From positions 5,633 through 69,632 of the forward strand of contig CAVQOL010000023.1 in the NCBI GenBank assembly GCA_963714415.1: a DNA stretch of 64,000 nucleotides, written 5' to 3'. The notes beneath the pieces were generated by a model. That model saw only the letters and a list, made by a program, of their open reading frames with translations. It was not told the origin of the DNA and did no database searches. Below are positions 1 to 9,195 of the stretch, one piece after another. Positions within the stretch are counted from its first letter, which is position 1. Each line of letters opens with the position of its first letter. Made by a program: the position numbers and the translations under genes. The DNA is from JAGXRK01 sp963714415. Its GTDB lineage: Bacteria; Bacteroidota; Ignavibacteria; Ignavibacteriales; Ignavibacteriaceae.

Positions 1-2
1 GC

Positions 3-125
3 GATTGGCAGTATGATGCTGATTTGCAAAGAGTAATTTCTGTTGATATACGATATGTGCTTTTTGTAACCGAGAAATTCGGCAAAGCCGGATTTCTGCT
101 TGATGAAATGGGAGTTAAACACTAA
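3..125 (+). CDS. C-terminal fragment of an unknown protein
   Basis: An open frame runs in from the left edge and stops at TAA 123-125, giving about 40 residues that end in LLDEMGVKH. The fragment has an amphipathic, soluble character and no motif that I recognise. A hairpin that can act as a terminator begins seven bases after the stop, which supports this being a true gene end. The start and most of the protein lie outside the window. Confidence 0.5.
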   Translation, partial: DWQYDADLQRVISVDIRYVLFVTEKFGKAGFLLDEMGVKH

Positions 126-131
126 TATTTC

Positions 132-168
132 AAATGTGGAGTCCACTTTTTAAGTGGCCTCCACATTT
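132..168. terminator. Imperfect palindrome, probable terminator
   Basis: The stem GTGGAGTCCACTT pairs with AAGTGGCCTCCAC with one A/C mismatch and is followed by TTTT. It lies directly after the stop at 125. Very similar palindromes with the same asymmetry occur at 26298-26330 and 37841-37874. Confidence 0.6.
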
Positions 169-316
169 TGTTAGCCTGATATTCCTTTCTCTAAACCCTG
201 AATTCTTAATGTATGAAGAAAAAAACTAATGATATTTACAGTTGGGATTATTAGTTTTAATTATTTATTGTAATTTTCATTTGCAAATTATTTCCACAGA
301 CTTAAGTACAAAGCTT

Positions 317-2457
317 ATGAATAATATTCTTACGATACTATTGGCTATGGTTTTTTGTTCCTCCATCATCGGGCAAACTAAAATAGCCGGAAAGATTACT
401 GATGCCGATAAACAACCGCTGCCCGGCGCAAATATTTATCTTCAAGACACCTATGATGGAGTTTCATCGGAGACAGACGGCACATTTTCATTTACAACGG
501 ATGAAGAAGGAGAAGGTATTTTAGTTATCAGCTTTGTGGGTTATAAAACTCATATCGCAGAATGTTGTTCTTGACGGTACCGACAAATTCTTTGAAATCG
601 TTCTTGAGGAAGAATCAACAGAACTTGGATCCGTTGTAATATCCGCCGGTTCGTTTGAAGCCAGTGATGAAAATAAAGCTGTTATTCTGCGTCCACTTGA
701 TATTCTAACAACAGGTTCAGACGGCGATATTTATTCTGCGTTGGAGACATTACCCGGAACTCAGCAGATTGGTGAAACGGAAGGATTATTTGTTCGTGGA
801 GGATCGGCAGCCGAAACAAAAACCATTATTGATGATATGGTTGTTCAAAACCCATTTTACAGCAGTGTTCCGGATATTCCATCACGCGGAAGATTTGCGC
901 CAATGCTTTTTAAAGGAACCGTTTTCAGCACCGGCGGATATTCAGCACAATACGGACAGGCACTTTCATCTGTGCTTGTACTCAAATCACAGGATCTTGC
1001 ACCGAAAACCCAAAGTGCAATAAATATAATGGCTGTAGGACTTGGAGGCTCGCACGTTCAGAGATGGGAAAACACTTCTTTCGCTTTCGAAGGCGGATAT
1101 TATAATCTTGCTCCTTACTTCGCAGTTCAAAAGCAAAGAACAGATTGGGAGAAGGCTCCTGTAGGTGTTGAAGGCTCTGCTAATTTCAGACAAAAGATTT
1201 CGAAGAATGGAATGCTAAAAGTATTTACGCTCTTACACTTACGGTGACTTATCCCTTTATACACAGAATCTGGATAATCTTTATCAGAAGGATTTTCTTT
1301 CATCAAAAGAGCAGTAACTTTTTTGTGAATACAAGCTACCGCGATATTTTCTGGGAAGATTGGACATTCTTTGCGGGTCATTCATTCAGTCTTGATAATG
1401 TAAAAAACGATATCAATACCGATGAAGCTAAAGCAGGATGATATCTTTCAAACAGGCAAAATAACTATTATCTAAAAACTTGTTTTCAAATTCTTTTATA
1501 ACATTTGGCGGCGAGGTTCAAAATCTAAATTCCACCGCTTCTTTCAATGAACTTAAAGGCGAACTGGATGAATCTTATTTTGCCGGTTACGTTGAGACGG
1601 ATATTTTCTTTACAGATGATTTTGCAGCTAGATTTGGTTTGAGATCGGAATACTCCAAATCACTGGATAAATCTAACTTAGCTCCCCGTATTTCTCTTGC
1701 TTACCGCTTAGGCAATTATGATCAGATAAATTTTGCTTACGGACATTTTTATCAAACACCGGGACAAGATTTTCTTCTTCAATCAAAAGATTTTGAATTT
1801 GAAAAAGCTACACACTACATTCTTAATTATCAGTATCTCGGTGACGGAAGAACTTTCAGGATAGAGGCATATTATAAAGATTACGATAAGCTTGCAAAAG
1901 GTACGGTTTTCACTTATCCATATTTTAATCTTCCCGAAGTTCCTTTCAGCAACAACGGAAGCGGATATGCAAAAGGTATAGATATATTCTGGCGTGACAG
2001 ATTAACATTTGATCTTGCAGAATACTGGATTTCATATTCGTACCTTGATACAAAGCGCGATTTCAGAAATTACCCGACCCTGGCCTCACCAACTTTTTCT
2101 ACACCGCACACGGTTTCTGTGGTTGCCAAACGCTGGATACCGGAAATAGTTTCTTTCGTCGGAGTAACATATACATTTGCAACTGGTCGCCCGTATTTCA
2201 ATCCCAATAATCCTGAATTTCTACGCGACCGCGCAAAGAACTATCATAATCTCAGTTTAAATGTGAGTTACTTAACCAGCATTTTTGGAAATTTCACAGT
2301 TGTGTTTTTCTCGGTTGATAACATACCCGGATTTACCAATTTGTTCGGCTACAACTATTCTACCGACGGACAGATTCGTGCACCGATTATTCCGCCGGCA
2401 CTGCGAAACGCTTTTCTCGGTATTTTTATTTCATTAGGAGAATCTAATCCTTACTAA
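317..2457 (+). pseudogene. TonB-dependent receptor, broken by several frameshifts
   Basis: The pieces 317-574, 534-1247, about 1232-1440 and 1480-2457 make one TonB-dependent outer-membrane receptor of about 710 residues. From the N-terminus they show a signal peptide (MNNILTILLAMVFCSSIIGQ), a carboxypeptidase-regulatory-like domain (KIAGKITDADKQPLPGANIYL), a plug region with LPGTQQIGETEGLFVRGG, and a beta-barrel ending in an aromatic-rich C-terminus. I place the start at ATG 317 because it opens the signal peptide. The frame changes near 550 and 1232, and several more times between 1300 and 1480, where in-frame stops also occur. Given similar shifts across the window, sequencing error is likely, but this gene has more shifts than the others and could be a real pseudogene. 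The ligand is unknown. Confidence 0.75.
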
Positions 2458-2474
2458 TTTTCAGGAGATTTAAT

Positions 2475-3137
2475 ATGAAAGCATTTATAGTCATCGTTTT
2501 ATCCTTAACTTTTATTTCAGGCAGTTTTGCAGATGACAAGTATGAACAGGCAATGAAAAAAAATCTTGCCAAAATTCAGGAGTGCAGAACAGCAGGTGAC
2601 TATCTGAAACTGGCAAACAGCTTTGAACGTATTGCGCTTGCTGAAAGCGAAAAGTGGCTGCCCTATTATTATACTTCCTTTATTTACGTGCTTGCTAGTT
2701 TCACCGATTCTTCCAAGACACAAAAAGACATTTATTTAGATAAAGCTGTTGAATTTAATAACAAGGCTGATTCTCTTGAACCGGATAATTCCGAAATTTA
2801 TACTCTTAAAGGAATGATAGCCCAGGCACGAATGCAGATTGATCCTATGAGCAGATGGCAGAAATACGGGATAGAAGCAGATAATAATTTTAAGAAAGCA
2901 ATTGAAATTGATACTCTAAATCCCCGACCGGAATATCTTATTGGAGTTGGAGTTTATTATACACCAACTCAGTTCGGCGGAGGACCCGAGGCTGCAAAAC
3001 CAATCCTGGAAAAATCGTGGAATAAATATGAGCAGTTCGTTCCGGCGAACGATATCATGCCCAATTGGGGCAAGGAAATGGTTGGTCAACTGCTGGAACA
3101 AATAAATGCAGTTCCAACTGATACGAAAGAGAATTAA
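2475..3137 (+). CDS. Secreted TPR-like protein
   Basis: This is a 220-residue protein with a cleavable signal peptide (cut near FADDKYEQ). It is followed by helical repeats that read as degenerate tetratricopeptide units, for example KADSLEPDNSEIYTLKGMIAQA and NNFKKAIEIDTLNPRPEYLIG (about residues 95-165). A glycine-rich turn PTQFGGGPEAAKP near residue 175 is typical of a Bacteroidota family of periplasmic TPR proteins. It starts 17 bases after the TonB receptor with an AGGAG ribosome site, so the two are probably one operon and it may assist the receptor. No catalytic motif is visible. Confidence 0.75.
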   Translation: MKAFIVIVLSLTFISGSFADDKYEQAMKKNLAKIQECRTAGDYLKLANSFERIALAESEKWLPYYYTSFIYVLASFTDSSKTQKDIYLDKAVEFNNKADSLEPDNSEIYTLKGMIAQARMQIDPMSRWQKYGIEADNNFKKAIEIDTLNPRPEYLIGVGVYYTPTQFGGGPEAAKPILEKSWNKYEQFVPANDIMPNWGKEMVGQLLEQINAVPTDTKEN

Positions 3138-4234
3138 TGTCGGGTGCCGCTGATAACAGCGGTCACTATATAATTTGCGACTATATTTAAAATAGATCTT
3201 TCATGCTGATCGGCAGTGTCCCAATTAAAATTGGTATTTGAAGTTGTAACGACTATCATGTTCAGTGCGGGAAAACAGATAACAAACTGACCGCAATACC
3301 CGATTGCAAGAAAAACCTCATAGCTCTTTATTTCTCCGAGCCACCAGAGATAACCGTAATTAACATTGTTTAAATCTCCCCATACTGAATTATTAAAATT
3401 CGTGAAGTTGGTTAAGGATTCTTCTACCCACTCTGCAGGAACGATTTGTTTTCCATCAAGCATTCCGTCGTTCATATAAAGGTAACCAAGTCTTGCCATA
3501 TTCCTTGGAGTGAAGTACATATTATTGCCGCCAAAATAATAACCCTGCGGATCCTGCTTCCAGTCCGCACATTCAATATCCATATGCTCAAATAAATTTT
3601 GTCCGGCAAAACTCATTGTACTCATTCCACTGGCTTTTGTTATAACACCGGATAGCAGATGAGTCAAAAAAGTATTATATGCAAAACTTGTCCCGGGATC
3701 GTAAATCAGCGGCAGCTCAATTGTTGCTTTTATCCAATTGGCAGTAGAATAGATTTGCTCATAGAGGTTTTGGTCTATATCAATCCCTCCACGCATCATT
3801 AACAAGTGTCTGACGGTTATATCATACTTTCTTGGATCTATAGAAGCGTATATATATTCAGGAAAGAAGTCCAGCATTCTTGCGCCCAGACTATCTAAGT
3901 GTCCGTCTCTTAATGCAATGCCGGTCATCGCCGACAGAAAAGATTTTGAAACAGATTTAACATTGTGCGGAGTGTCCTTATTATATCCGTTATAATATTT
4001 TTCTGTTACAAGATATCCGTTTCTTATAACCAGAATGCAATCTACAAATCCAAGTTCTTCTCCCCGACTAATAGCTTGCAAAAGAGTTACGGAATTCATT
4101 CCCTGTTTTTCCGGCGATGAAGTGGGCCAATTGTAAGATGTAAATTCCGGACTAACCGGATCTTCGCTGCAGGAAGAAAATATTATTAGAATAGATACTA
4201 AAAAATAGCTTAATATTTTTGCGGTTGTTTTCAT
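3134..4234 (-). CDS. Lipoprotein serine hydrolase, beta-lactamase (class C) family
   Basis: This 366-residue protein has a lipoprotein signal (lipobox ending at Cys22, FSSC). The catalytic S-x-x-K motif is Ser94-Val-Ser-Lys97 (KSVSKSF). A tyrosine motif PGTSFAYN supplies the general base, and GYCGQF near residue 315 is in the position of the third motif. The fold is that of class C beta-lactamases, penicillin-binding proteins and EstB-type esterases. The substrate cannot be deduced and beta-lactam hydrolysis should not be assumed. A paralogue lies at 22537-23715. Its stop overlaps the end of the convergent TPR gene by four bases. Confidence 0.85.
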   Translation of the reverse strand: MKTTAKILSYFLVSILIIFSSCSEDPVSPEFTSYNWPTSSPEKQGMNSVTLLQAISRGEELGFVDCILVIRNGYLVTEKYYNGYNKDTPHNVKSVSKSFLSAMTGIALRDGHLDSLGARMLDFFPEYIYASIDPRKYDITVRHLLMMRGGIDIDQNLYEQIYSTANWIKATIELPLIYDPGTSFAYNTFLTHLLSGVITKASGMSTMSFAGQNLFEHMDIECADWKQDPQGYYFGGNNMYFTPRNMARLGYLYMNDGMLDGKQIVPAEWVEESLTNFTNFNNSVWGDLNNVNYGYLWWLGEIKSYEVFLAIGYCGQFVICFPALNMIVVTTSNTNFNWDTADQHERSILNIVANYIVTAVISGTRH

Positions 4235-4664
4235 TACTTTTAACTCTCTGTGTTTATTAGAGAATCATAACAAACAGAACTTAATGATTGCCTGACAAAA
4301 AAATACACAAACCGGAGAGTTTTTCAAACCAAATAATTGGTGTTGTTATCTGGACGTGATTGGGGACACTTATAAGAAAGTATTTTTCGCAGTTATGCGG
4401 CTTATGCACAAATACATGGTATTTTTGTGCGAATGCTAATTTATATGCAATTCGACCTTACATCGGATACTCGATTCAACATCAGAACTACAAGATAATG
4501 TGCTTTATTCATCTAAAAATCCTCAAAATATGGCTTTTTGGCGCATTTTATCTCTTTGACAATTGTACATAACACAAAACACTTGCTTTTAAGCAAATAA
4601 TGTTTTAACATTCAACCTCAGGGAAATTCCCATTATTAATATTATAAATTTTTACGGAGGCTCT
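4235..4664. other. Divergent intergenic region with a nested stem-loop
   Basis: This 430-base region between divergent genes holds no convincing gene. Bases 4386-4433 can fold: TTCGCA (4386-4391) pairs with TGCGAA (4428-4433), and inside it GCACAAATA (4406-4414) pairs imperfectly with TATTTTTGTGC. The promoters of both neighbours must lie here. I do not recognise the structure. Confidence 0.4.
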
Positions 4665-5099
4665 ATGCATAAATTAAGCGTTTTCTTTTTCATTCTTTTT
4701 GCAATCGTTCTTACATCAGGAACATCTTTCGCTCAATCTTCCGATGATGCTCATGTGGTTCATTTTCAAAGCTTTAAGATGAAATCTATGCCGATGGGAG
4801 AAGACGGCAAGGCGTTCCAGGAAATGATGTTGAAACAGGCAAAGGTTATTAACAGCGATTCACGTGTTGTAAGCTCATATATATTAAGACACTATTGGGG
4901 AAATGACAGCCGAGATCTTGTTATGGTTACTGAATTTAAAAACAGTAGTGACCTTTTTGCTTTTTATGATGAAATGAATGACCTGATGGAAAAAGCAATG
5001 CCCAAAGAAGAATTGGAAAAAGGCAATGCATTGTGGAATAAATATGTCGGAGAACATTCCGATGAAATTTATATGGACGTACCCGGAGCTAGAAAATAA
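4665..5099 (+). CDS. Small secreted protein of unknown function
   Basis: This is a 144-residue protein with a clear signal peptide cut after TSFAQ. The mature part is about 120 residues with alternating strands and helices. One stretch, DLVMVTEFKNSSDLFAFYDEM, resembles dimeric alpha-beta barrel (ABM-type) proteins, but no conserved active site can be named. A GGAGG ribosome site precedes the ATG, and a perfect terminator follows at 5131-5166, so the gene is probably transcribed alone. Confidence 0.75.
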   Translation: MHKLSVFFFILFAIVLTSGTSFAQSSDDAHVVHFQSFKMKSMPMGEDGKAFQEMMLKQAKVINSDSRVVSSYILRHYWGNDSRDLVMVTEFKNSSDLFAFYDEMNDLMEKAMPKEELEKGNALWNKYVGEHSDEIYMDVPGARK

Positions 5100-5130
5100 A
5101 AATTCCTGTTGAGTTTTGTTATGTTCACCC

Positions 5131-5166
5131 AAGTGCTGCAGAGCCACGCGATGCAGCACTTTTTTT
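5131..5166 (+). terminator. Intrinsic terminator
   Basis: The 10-bp perfect stem AAGTGCTGCA / TGCAGCACTT encloses an 11-base loop and is followed by a run of T, 31 bases after the stop at 5099. Confidence 0.9.
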
Positions 5167-5337
5167 ATGTGCAAATGCCCGATACTTGTTTTTAATCCTG
5201 AACCATTATTATCTTTTTACCTGCCGAAGGCACGGTAATCCTTTCCTTCGTTTCCCATCTTGTAAAAAAATAACTGCTAATATGGACTAAAAAGAGCGAA
5301 ATCATAAACAAAATTAGTTAATGGCGTATAATCTTCC

Positions 5338-5345
5338 TATTTTTG
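5338..5345 (+). promoter_or_regulatory. Bacteroidota-type -7 promoter element of the RRM gene
   Basis: TATTTTTG matches the Bacteroidota -7 consensus TAnnTTTG exactly, about 53 bases before the GTG start at 5398. Predicted transcription starts near 5350. No strong -33 element is visible. Confidence 0.4.
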
Positions 5346-5366
5346 CGGTCTCCGGTGTTAGACCGG
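5346..5366 (+). promoter_or_regulatory. 5'-UTR hairpin with two alternative pairings
   Basis: At the predicted 5' end of the RRM mRNA, CGGTCT (5346-5351) can pair with AGACCG (5360-5365). Alternatively, CCGGT (5352-5356) can pair with ACCGG (5362-5366). The two structures exclude each other. This could stabilise the mRNA or respond to temperature. Confidence 0.4.
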
Positions 5367-5397
5367 AATTTTATTTATTATTTATTAGAGGTTCTTT

Positions 5398-5649
5398 GTG
5401 AGCACTAAGTTATTCGTGGGTTCTCTCCCCTGGTCGGTAAGCGACGAAGAGTTAAAAGAAACATTTGAAAAACATGGTACTGTAGTTTCTGCTAAGGTTA
5501 TTACGGACCGAGATACCAGGAGATCCAGAGGTTTTGGGTTTGTTGAGATGGAGAGTTCTTCAGATGCAAATAATGCTATATCAGCATTAAATGATTCAGA
5601 ATTAAATGGAAGAAATATCGTAGTTAATGAAGCTAAAGCACGCACTTAA
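5398..5649 (+). CDS. RNA-binding protein, single RRM domain
   Basis: This 83-residue protein is a single RNA-recognition motif. RNP2 is LFVGSL (residues 4-9) and RNP1 is RGFGFVEM near residues 43-50. This matches the small glycine-poor RRM proteins (Rbp type) of cyanobacteria and Bacteroidota, which bind single-stranded RNA and are often induced by cold or stress. I choose the GTG at 5398 because an AGAGG site precedes it and the RRM begins at once. It has its own promoter and terminator and a structured 5' UTR. Confidence 0.9.
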   Translation: MSTKLFVGSLPWSVSDEELKETFEKHGTVVSAKVITDRDTRRSRGFGFVEMESSSDANNAISALNDSELNGRNIVVNEAKART

Positions 5650-5674
5650 GTAGATATTCTGTTCTAAGTTCTGT

Positions 5675-5700
5675 AAGGCGCCTTTATGGCGCCTTTTTTA
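5675..5700 (+). terminator. Intrinsic terminator of the RRM gene
   Basis: The stem AAGGCGCC / GGCGCCTT with a 5-base loop is followed by seven T, 25 bases after the stop. Confidence 0.9.
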
Positions 5701-5767
5701 TTTTTCAGCCAGCAGTTTTGTTTCCGGCTTTTTTCCTCACTCTAAAATTTTCATTCTTCTTCCGTCT

Positions 5768-5850
5768 CTCGTTTCTCTTTTCTCGTTTCTCTTTTCTCGT
5801 CTTTCATTTCTCGTCTTTCATTTCTCGTCTTTCGTTTCTCGTCTTTCGGT
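5768..5850. repeat. 14-bp tandem repeat, pyrimidine-rich, about six copies
   Basis: The unit CTCGTYTYTCDTTT repeats from 5768: two copies of CTCGTTTCTCTTTT, two of CTCGTCTTTCATTT, one of CTCGTCTTTCGTTT, and a last partial copy. It is almost pure pyrimidine on this strand and lies between a terminator and the racemase gene. It produces a spurious phenylalanine/serine-rich frame. Confidence 0.85.
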
Positions 5851-5910
5851 ATTGGCTAAATGCTTTTACGTGTTTAATTTTATATACCAACTTTAAGGAA
5901 AACTACTGCA

Positions 5911-6609
5911 ATGAAAACAATAGGACTTATAGGCGGCACCGGATGGGTTTCTACTGTAGAATACTACCGCCTGATAAACGAAGGAATAAATGAAAGGCTT
6001 GGCGGACTTAACGCCGCACGCTGCATTCTCTATTCTTTTAACTATGCCGATATAAACGAATATGTTCAAAGAGACGATCTCGATAGTGTTTATAAACTTG
6101 TTCTGGACGCTGCAATAAAACTTAAAAATGCAGGGGCTGATTTTCTCGTTCTGGGCGCAAATACTCTGCACCAGTATTATGAAAGACTTAATGAAGAAAT
6201 AAAACTTCCCATAGTGCATATTGCAGATGCAACCGCGACGGAAATTAATAAGCAGGGTTTTTCAACAGTCGGACTGCTTGGGACAAAGTACACAATGGAA
6301 ATGGACTTTTATTTTAAACAATTAAGCAGCGCAGGAATAACTGCTTTAGTGCCGGAAAAACCGGAACGGCTTTATATTCACAGCACTATTATAAATGAAC
6401 TTCTTAAAGAAATATTTAAACCGGATGCAAAGCAGAGATTTTTAGAAATAATAAACGATCTCGAACAAAAAGGTGCGCAGGGCATTATACTTGGCTGTAC
6501 TGAAATCCCACTGCTGATAAAACAGGAAGACACTCGCCTGCCGGTTTTTGATACTCTGAAAATTCACGCAAAAGCCGTCGTTGATTTTGCTTTACAGGAT
6601 TTAAAATGA
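5911..6609 (+). CDS. Aspartate/glutamate racemase family protein
   Basis: This 232-residue protein starts with the nucleotide-like turn IGLIGGTGWVSTVEYY typical of the Asp/Glu/hydantoin racemase family, two alpha/beta lobes with one acid/base residue each. The second catalytic cysteine is present in LGCTEIPLL (near residue 195). The first position, usually Cys (CNT) or Thr, is Ala in LGANTLH (near residue 86). The enzyme may therefore be an asymmetric racemase, an isomerase of another amino acid, or a lyase. It is followed 24 bases later by the N-acetyltransferase and may form an operon with it. Confidence 0.8.
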   Translation: MKTIGLIGGTGWVSTVEYYRLINEGINERLGGLNAARCILYSFNYADINEYVQRDDLDSVYKLVLDAAIKLKNAGADFLVLGANTLHQYYERLNEEIKLPIVHIADATATEINKQGFSTVGLLGTKYTMEMDFYFKQLSSAGITALVPEKPERLYIHSTIINELLKEIFKPDAKQRFLEIINDLEQKGAQGIILGCTEIPLLIKQEDTRLPVFDTLKIHAKAVVDFALQDLK

Positions 6610-6633
6610 TTATTCTGGAATAAATTCATTAGT

Positions 6634-7446
6634 ATGACAGAAAAAGAAAAGCTTTTTATCAAGTACCTTGAACTTCTTGAAATAGATGCTGAAGCACCAT
6701 CTTTAGAACTGCTTAGAAAAATTATAAAATCACATCTTGCCAGAATTCCGTTTGAAAATATTTCAAAGCTGTTAAATAAAAACAAAGGAATACGCTACAT
6801 TCCGGAACTGCCTTTGTACCTGCATGGAATAGAAAAGTATAACTTTGGAGGAACCTGTTATTCGATCAATTATTATCTCTACCTGCTGCTTGAGTATCTT
6901 GGATTTAATGTCAACCTGTGTGGTGCAGATATGCGGAATCCAGATGTGCACGTTATCTCTATTGTTAATATTGACGGAAAAGAATTTATTGTTGATTGCG
7001 GATATGCAGCTCCTTTTCTTGAGCCCCTTCCCAGAGATATTTCTGAAGATTACATAATAAATTTTAATGATGAAAAATATATTCTTAAACCTAAAGACGG
7101 AGAGGGAAAATCACGGCTTGAACAGTATTACAAAAATGAACTTAAGCACTGGTATACAGCCAAACCTGAACCAAGACACAGCAATGAATTCAGGGCGGTT
7201 ATAATTGATTCTTATGATGATAATGCTTTGTTTATGAATGCACTTCTTATTACACGCTACAGCTCTGAACACTCCATTGCATTAAGAAATCTTTCTGTTA
7301 CAGAAGTAAGCGGATCAGAAGTATCATTCAAGAAAATCACCAGAGAAGAAATTCCGGAACTTGTAAATCAAAAATTCGGTATGCCCACCGATTTAGTAAA
7401 AGAAGCAATATCCGGTCTTAGCACACTTAGAGATGTTTATAGTTAG
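6634..7446 (+). CDS. Arylamine N-acetyltransferase family
   Basis: This 270-residue protein carries the NAT cysteine-protease-like triad: Cys75 in FGGTCYSIN, His106 in DVHVISI, and Asp121 in FIVDCGYAAPF. The N-terminal motif LARIPFENIS is also characteristic. NAT enzymes transfer acetyl or other acyl groups from CoA to aromatic amines or hydrazines; related enzymes close amide bonds in natural products. The length fits the family. The substrate is unknown, and there is no biosynthetic cluster nearby to suggest one. Confidence 0.88.
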   Translation: MTEKEKLFIKYLELLEIDAEAPSLELLRKIIKSHLARIPFENISKLLNKNKGIRYIPELPLYLHGIEKYNFGGTCYSINYYLYLLLEYLGFNVNLCGADMRNPDVHVISIVNIDGKEFIVDCGYAAPFLEPLPRDISEDYIINFNDEKYILKPKDGEGKSRLEQYYKNELKHWYTAKPEPRHSNEFRAVIIDSYDDNALFMNALLITRYSSEHSIALRNLSVTEVSGSEVSFKKITREEIPELVNQKFGMPTDLVKEAISGLSTLRDVYS

Positions 7447-7593
7447 TACACTAAATTCTTTTAGCTTGTTCTCATTGAGCATTAAACATTAACAATTTTA
7501 ATTGCTACTAATTTTAAATTTATTTTCATTGATCTCCACGCATTGTTACTTATAGTATGTAGACTTTTAATCTACACCCATATAAGTTTTAAT

Positions 7594-7812
7594 ATGAATT
7601 CTTTATTATCTCAATTTGGCAAGAATGTTAGAAATCAAAGAGAATCCAGAAGTCTTTCTCAAGAAAAACTTGCCGATCTTTCTGGATTACACCGAACATA
7701 TATCAGTTCTCTAGAACGGGGCAAACGAAATGTATCTCTTGTTAATATTTATAAGCTTGCCAAAGCACTTGAATGTGAAGTAATCGAACTTTTCAACAAA
7801 ACGAAAAAATAA
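7594..7812 (+). CDS. XRE-family HTH regulator of the McrBC module
   Basis: This 72-residue protein is essentially one helix-turn-helix domain, with SQEKLADLSGLHRTYISSLE covering the recognition helices, then GKRNVSLVNIYKLAKALE. I choose ATG 7594 because the frame upstream would add a hydrophobic, non-conserved leader. It ends one base before the McrB start region (ATG 7814). This arrangement and size match controller (C) proteins of restriction systems, which delay nuclease expression after entry into a new host. That role is inferred from position. Confidence 0.85.
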   Translation: MNSLLSQFGKNVRNQRESRSLSQEKLADLSGLHRTYISSLERGKRNVSLVNIYKLAKALECEVIELFNKTKK

Positions 7813-7813
7813 T

Positions 7814-9195
7814 ATGAGTATAGAAAATATTAGAGAATTTATTAAAGAAAAAGCAGATCAGTTTGGAGCTAAAATCGATAATGAATTCAATAAACCATAC
7901 ATCGAAAGAAATAATACTGGACCAGAAGCATTAAATGATAATGGAGCATATTTTGGTTTCATTCATCCCGAGGAGGAAACATCAGGACCATTTCACGACT
8001 TTTCCTTGACTATTTTTCCTAATGAGCAAAATAAACCATGGCTTGTATGTTTAGGGATTGGGTCAAGTGGTTTTAAAAATGATTATGAGCTTGCGACATA
8101 TCCTGGATTACGTAGACTGTTTTCAAAACTGATGAACCAAAAAGGTTATTGTAAATCAGATTTTGCAGATATTGAAACAAGTCTTCCAAAAAGCATTACG
8201 GGCAATCTAGATCTACAGCATATAAAAAACACAATTAAAATGTACTCTAAAGTCCTACCGGTATGTCAGATTGTTGAAAACCCCGAGTCAGAAGGAGGAA
8301 AGAAAATAATAGCTGCATTTGCAGCTGGGTATGCAAAGCTTCGTGAATGGCCAACAAATAAGGGTCACAGAGATGCTATTTCAGATGCATTGACTCCATT
8401 TTTACAAATGTGCAAATGACGATGAGAAAGAAGTTATCAAGTTAATGAATGAAAGAAAATATATAATACTTCAAGGCCCACCAGGAACTGGAAAAACTAG
8501 ACTTGCTAAAACTGTTTCTGAAAAACTGAAAGCAAGAATATTTTTCACTCAATTTCATGCTGAGACATCTTATTCGGATTTTATTTATGGAATCCGACCA
8601 GATGTAAATAATGAAAACTTTCTTACACAGAATCTCTTGGTGCATTTACAAAAGCATTAGAACATGCAATAAATACAAAAGAAAAAACAGTTTTAATTAT
8701 TGATGAAATTAACAGAGCTAATCTCTCAAATGTTTTAGGTCCAATTTTTTATCTATTTGAACATAAACAAGATATTTCAAATGTCTTAATAGAAATTAAA
8801 CCCGGGTTGAGTGTTAATGAATTACCCGAAAACTTTTTAGTAATTGCAACTATGAATACTGCTGATAGAAGTTTAGCAGTTGTTGACTTTGCACTAAGAA
8901 GACGATTTGCTTGGTACTCGCTAAAACCAAAACCAATTGATTCCAACCAGTTTTATAAAGATGACTTTGTACGATTGCAAGAAATATTTGATTGGTATGC
9001 AAACAGTAGTGAACTTTCATTTCAACCAGGACAAGGTTATTTTCTAGCATCTCATCTGAAGAAATGACAAATAGAATCAGATATGAAATATTTCCATTGA
9101 TAAAAGAATATTTAGAAGAAGGGCTTTTGAGAAATGCGAGAGAGGAATTTAATAATTATTTCACTTCAAGAATTAAAATTTCACTTTTCGAGTGA
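7814..9195 (+). CDS. mcrB: McrB-like AAA+ NTPase of a modification-dependent restriction system (three frameshifts)
   Basis: The N-terminal 200 residues (7814-8419) are a target-recognition-type domain with HPEEETSGPFHDFSL and ATYPGLRRLFSKL. The rest is the AAA+ core: Walker A GPPGTGKT, Walker B/DEINR in LIIDEINRANLSNVLG, and the McrB signature ATMNTADRSLAVVDFALRRR. The reading frame changes near 8415 (one extra A restores MCNDDEKEV), near 8634 and near 9050. After these corrections the protein runs to TGA 9193-9195, about 460 residues. McrB assembles rings that hydrolyse GTP and drive the McrC nuclease on methylated or otherwise modified DNA. The gene is AT-rich compared with its neighbours. 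Confidence 0.85.

Noticed and set aside
3134..4234. Antibiotic resistance beta-lactamase
   Set aside because: The SxxK fold is shared by many esterases and peptidases; the protein is a lipoprotein with family motifs that do not indicate drug hydrolysis.
4360..4572. Open frame of 70 codons between divergent genes
   Set aside because: Cysteine-rich, no ribosome site, overlaps the stem-loop region, and resembles no protein; treated as non-coding.
5768..5850. Possible CRISPR array
   Set aside because: The units are contiguous 14-mers with no spacers; no cas gene is in the window.
5718..5993. Open frame of 91 codons upstream of the racemase
   Set aside because: It is the translation of the pyrimidine tandem repeat (FSFLVF-type repeats) and runs into the real gene in another frame.
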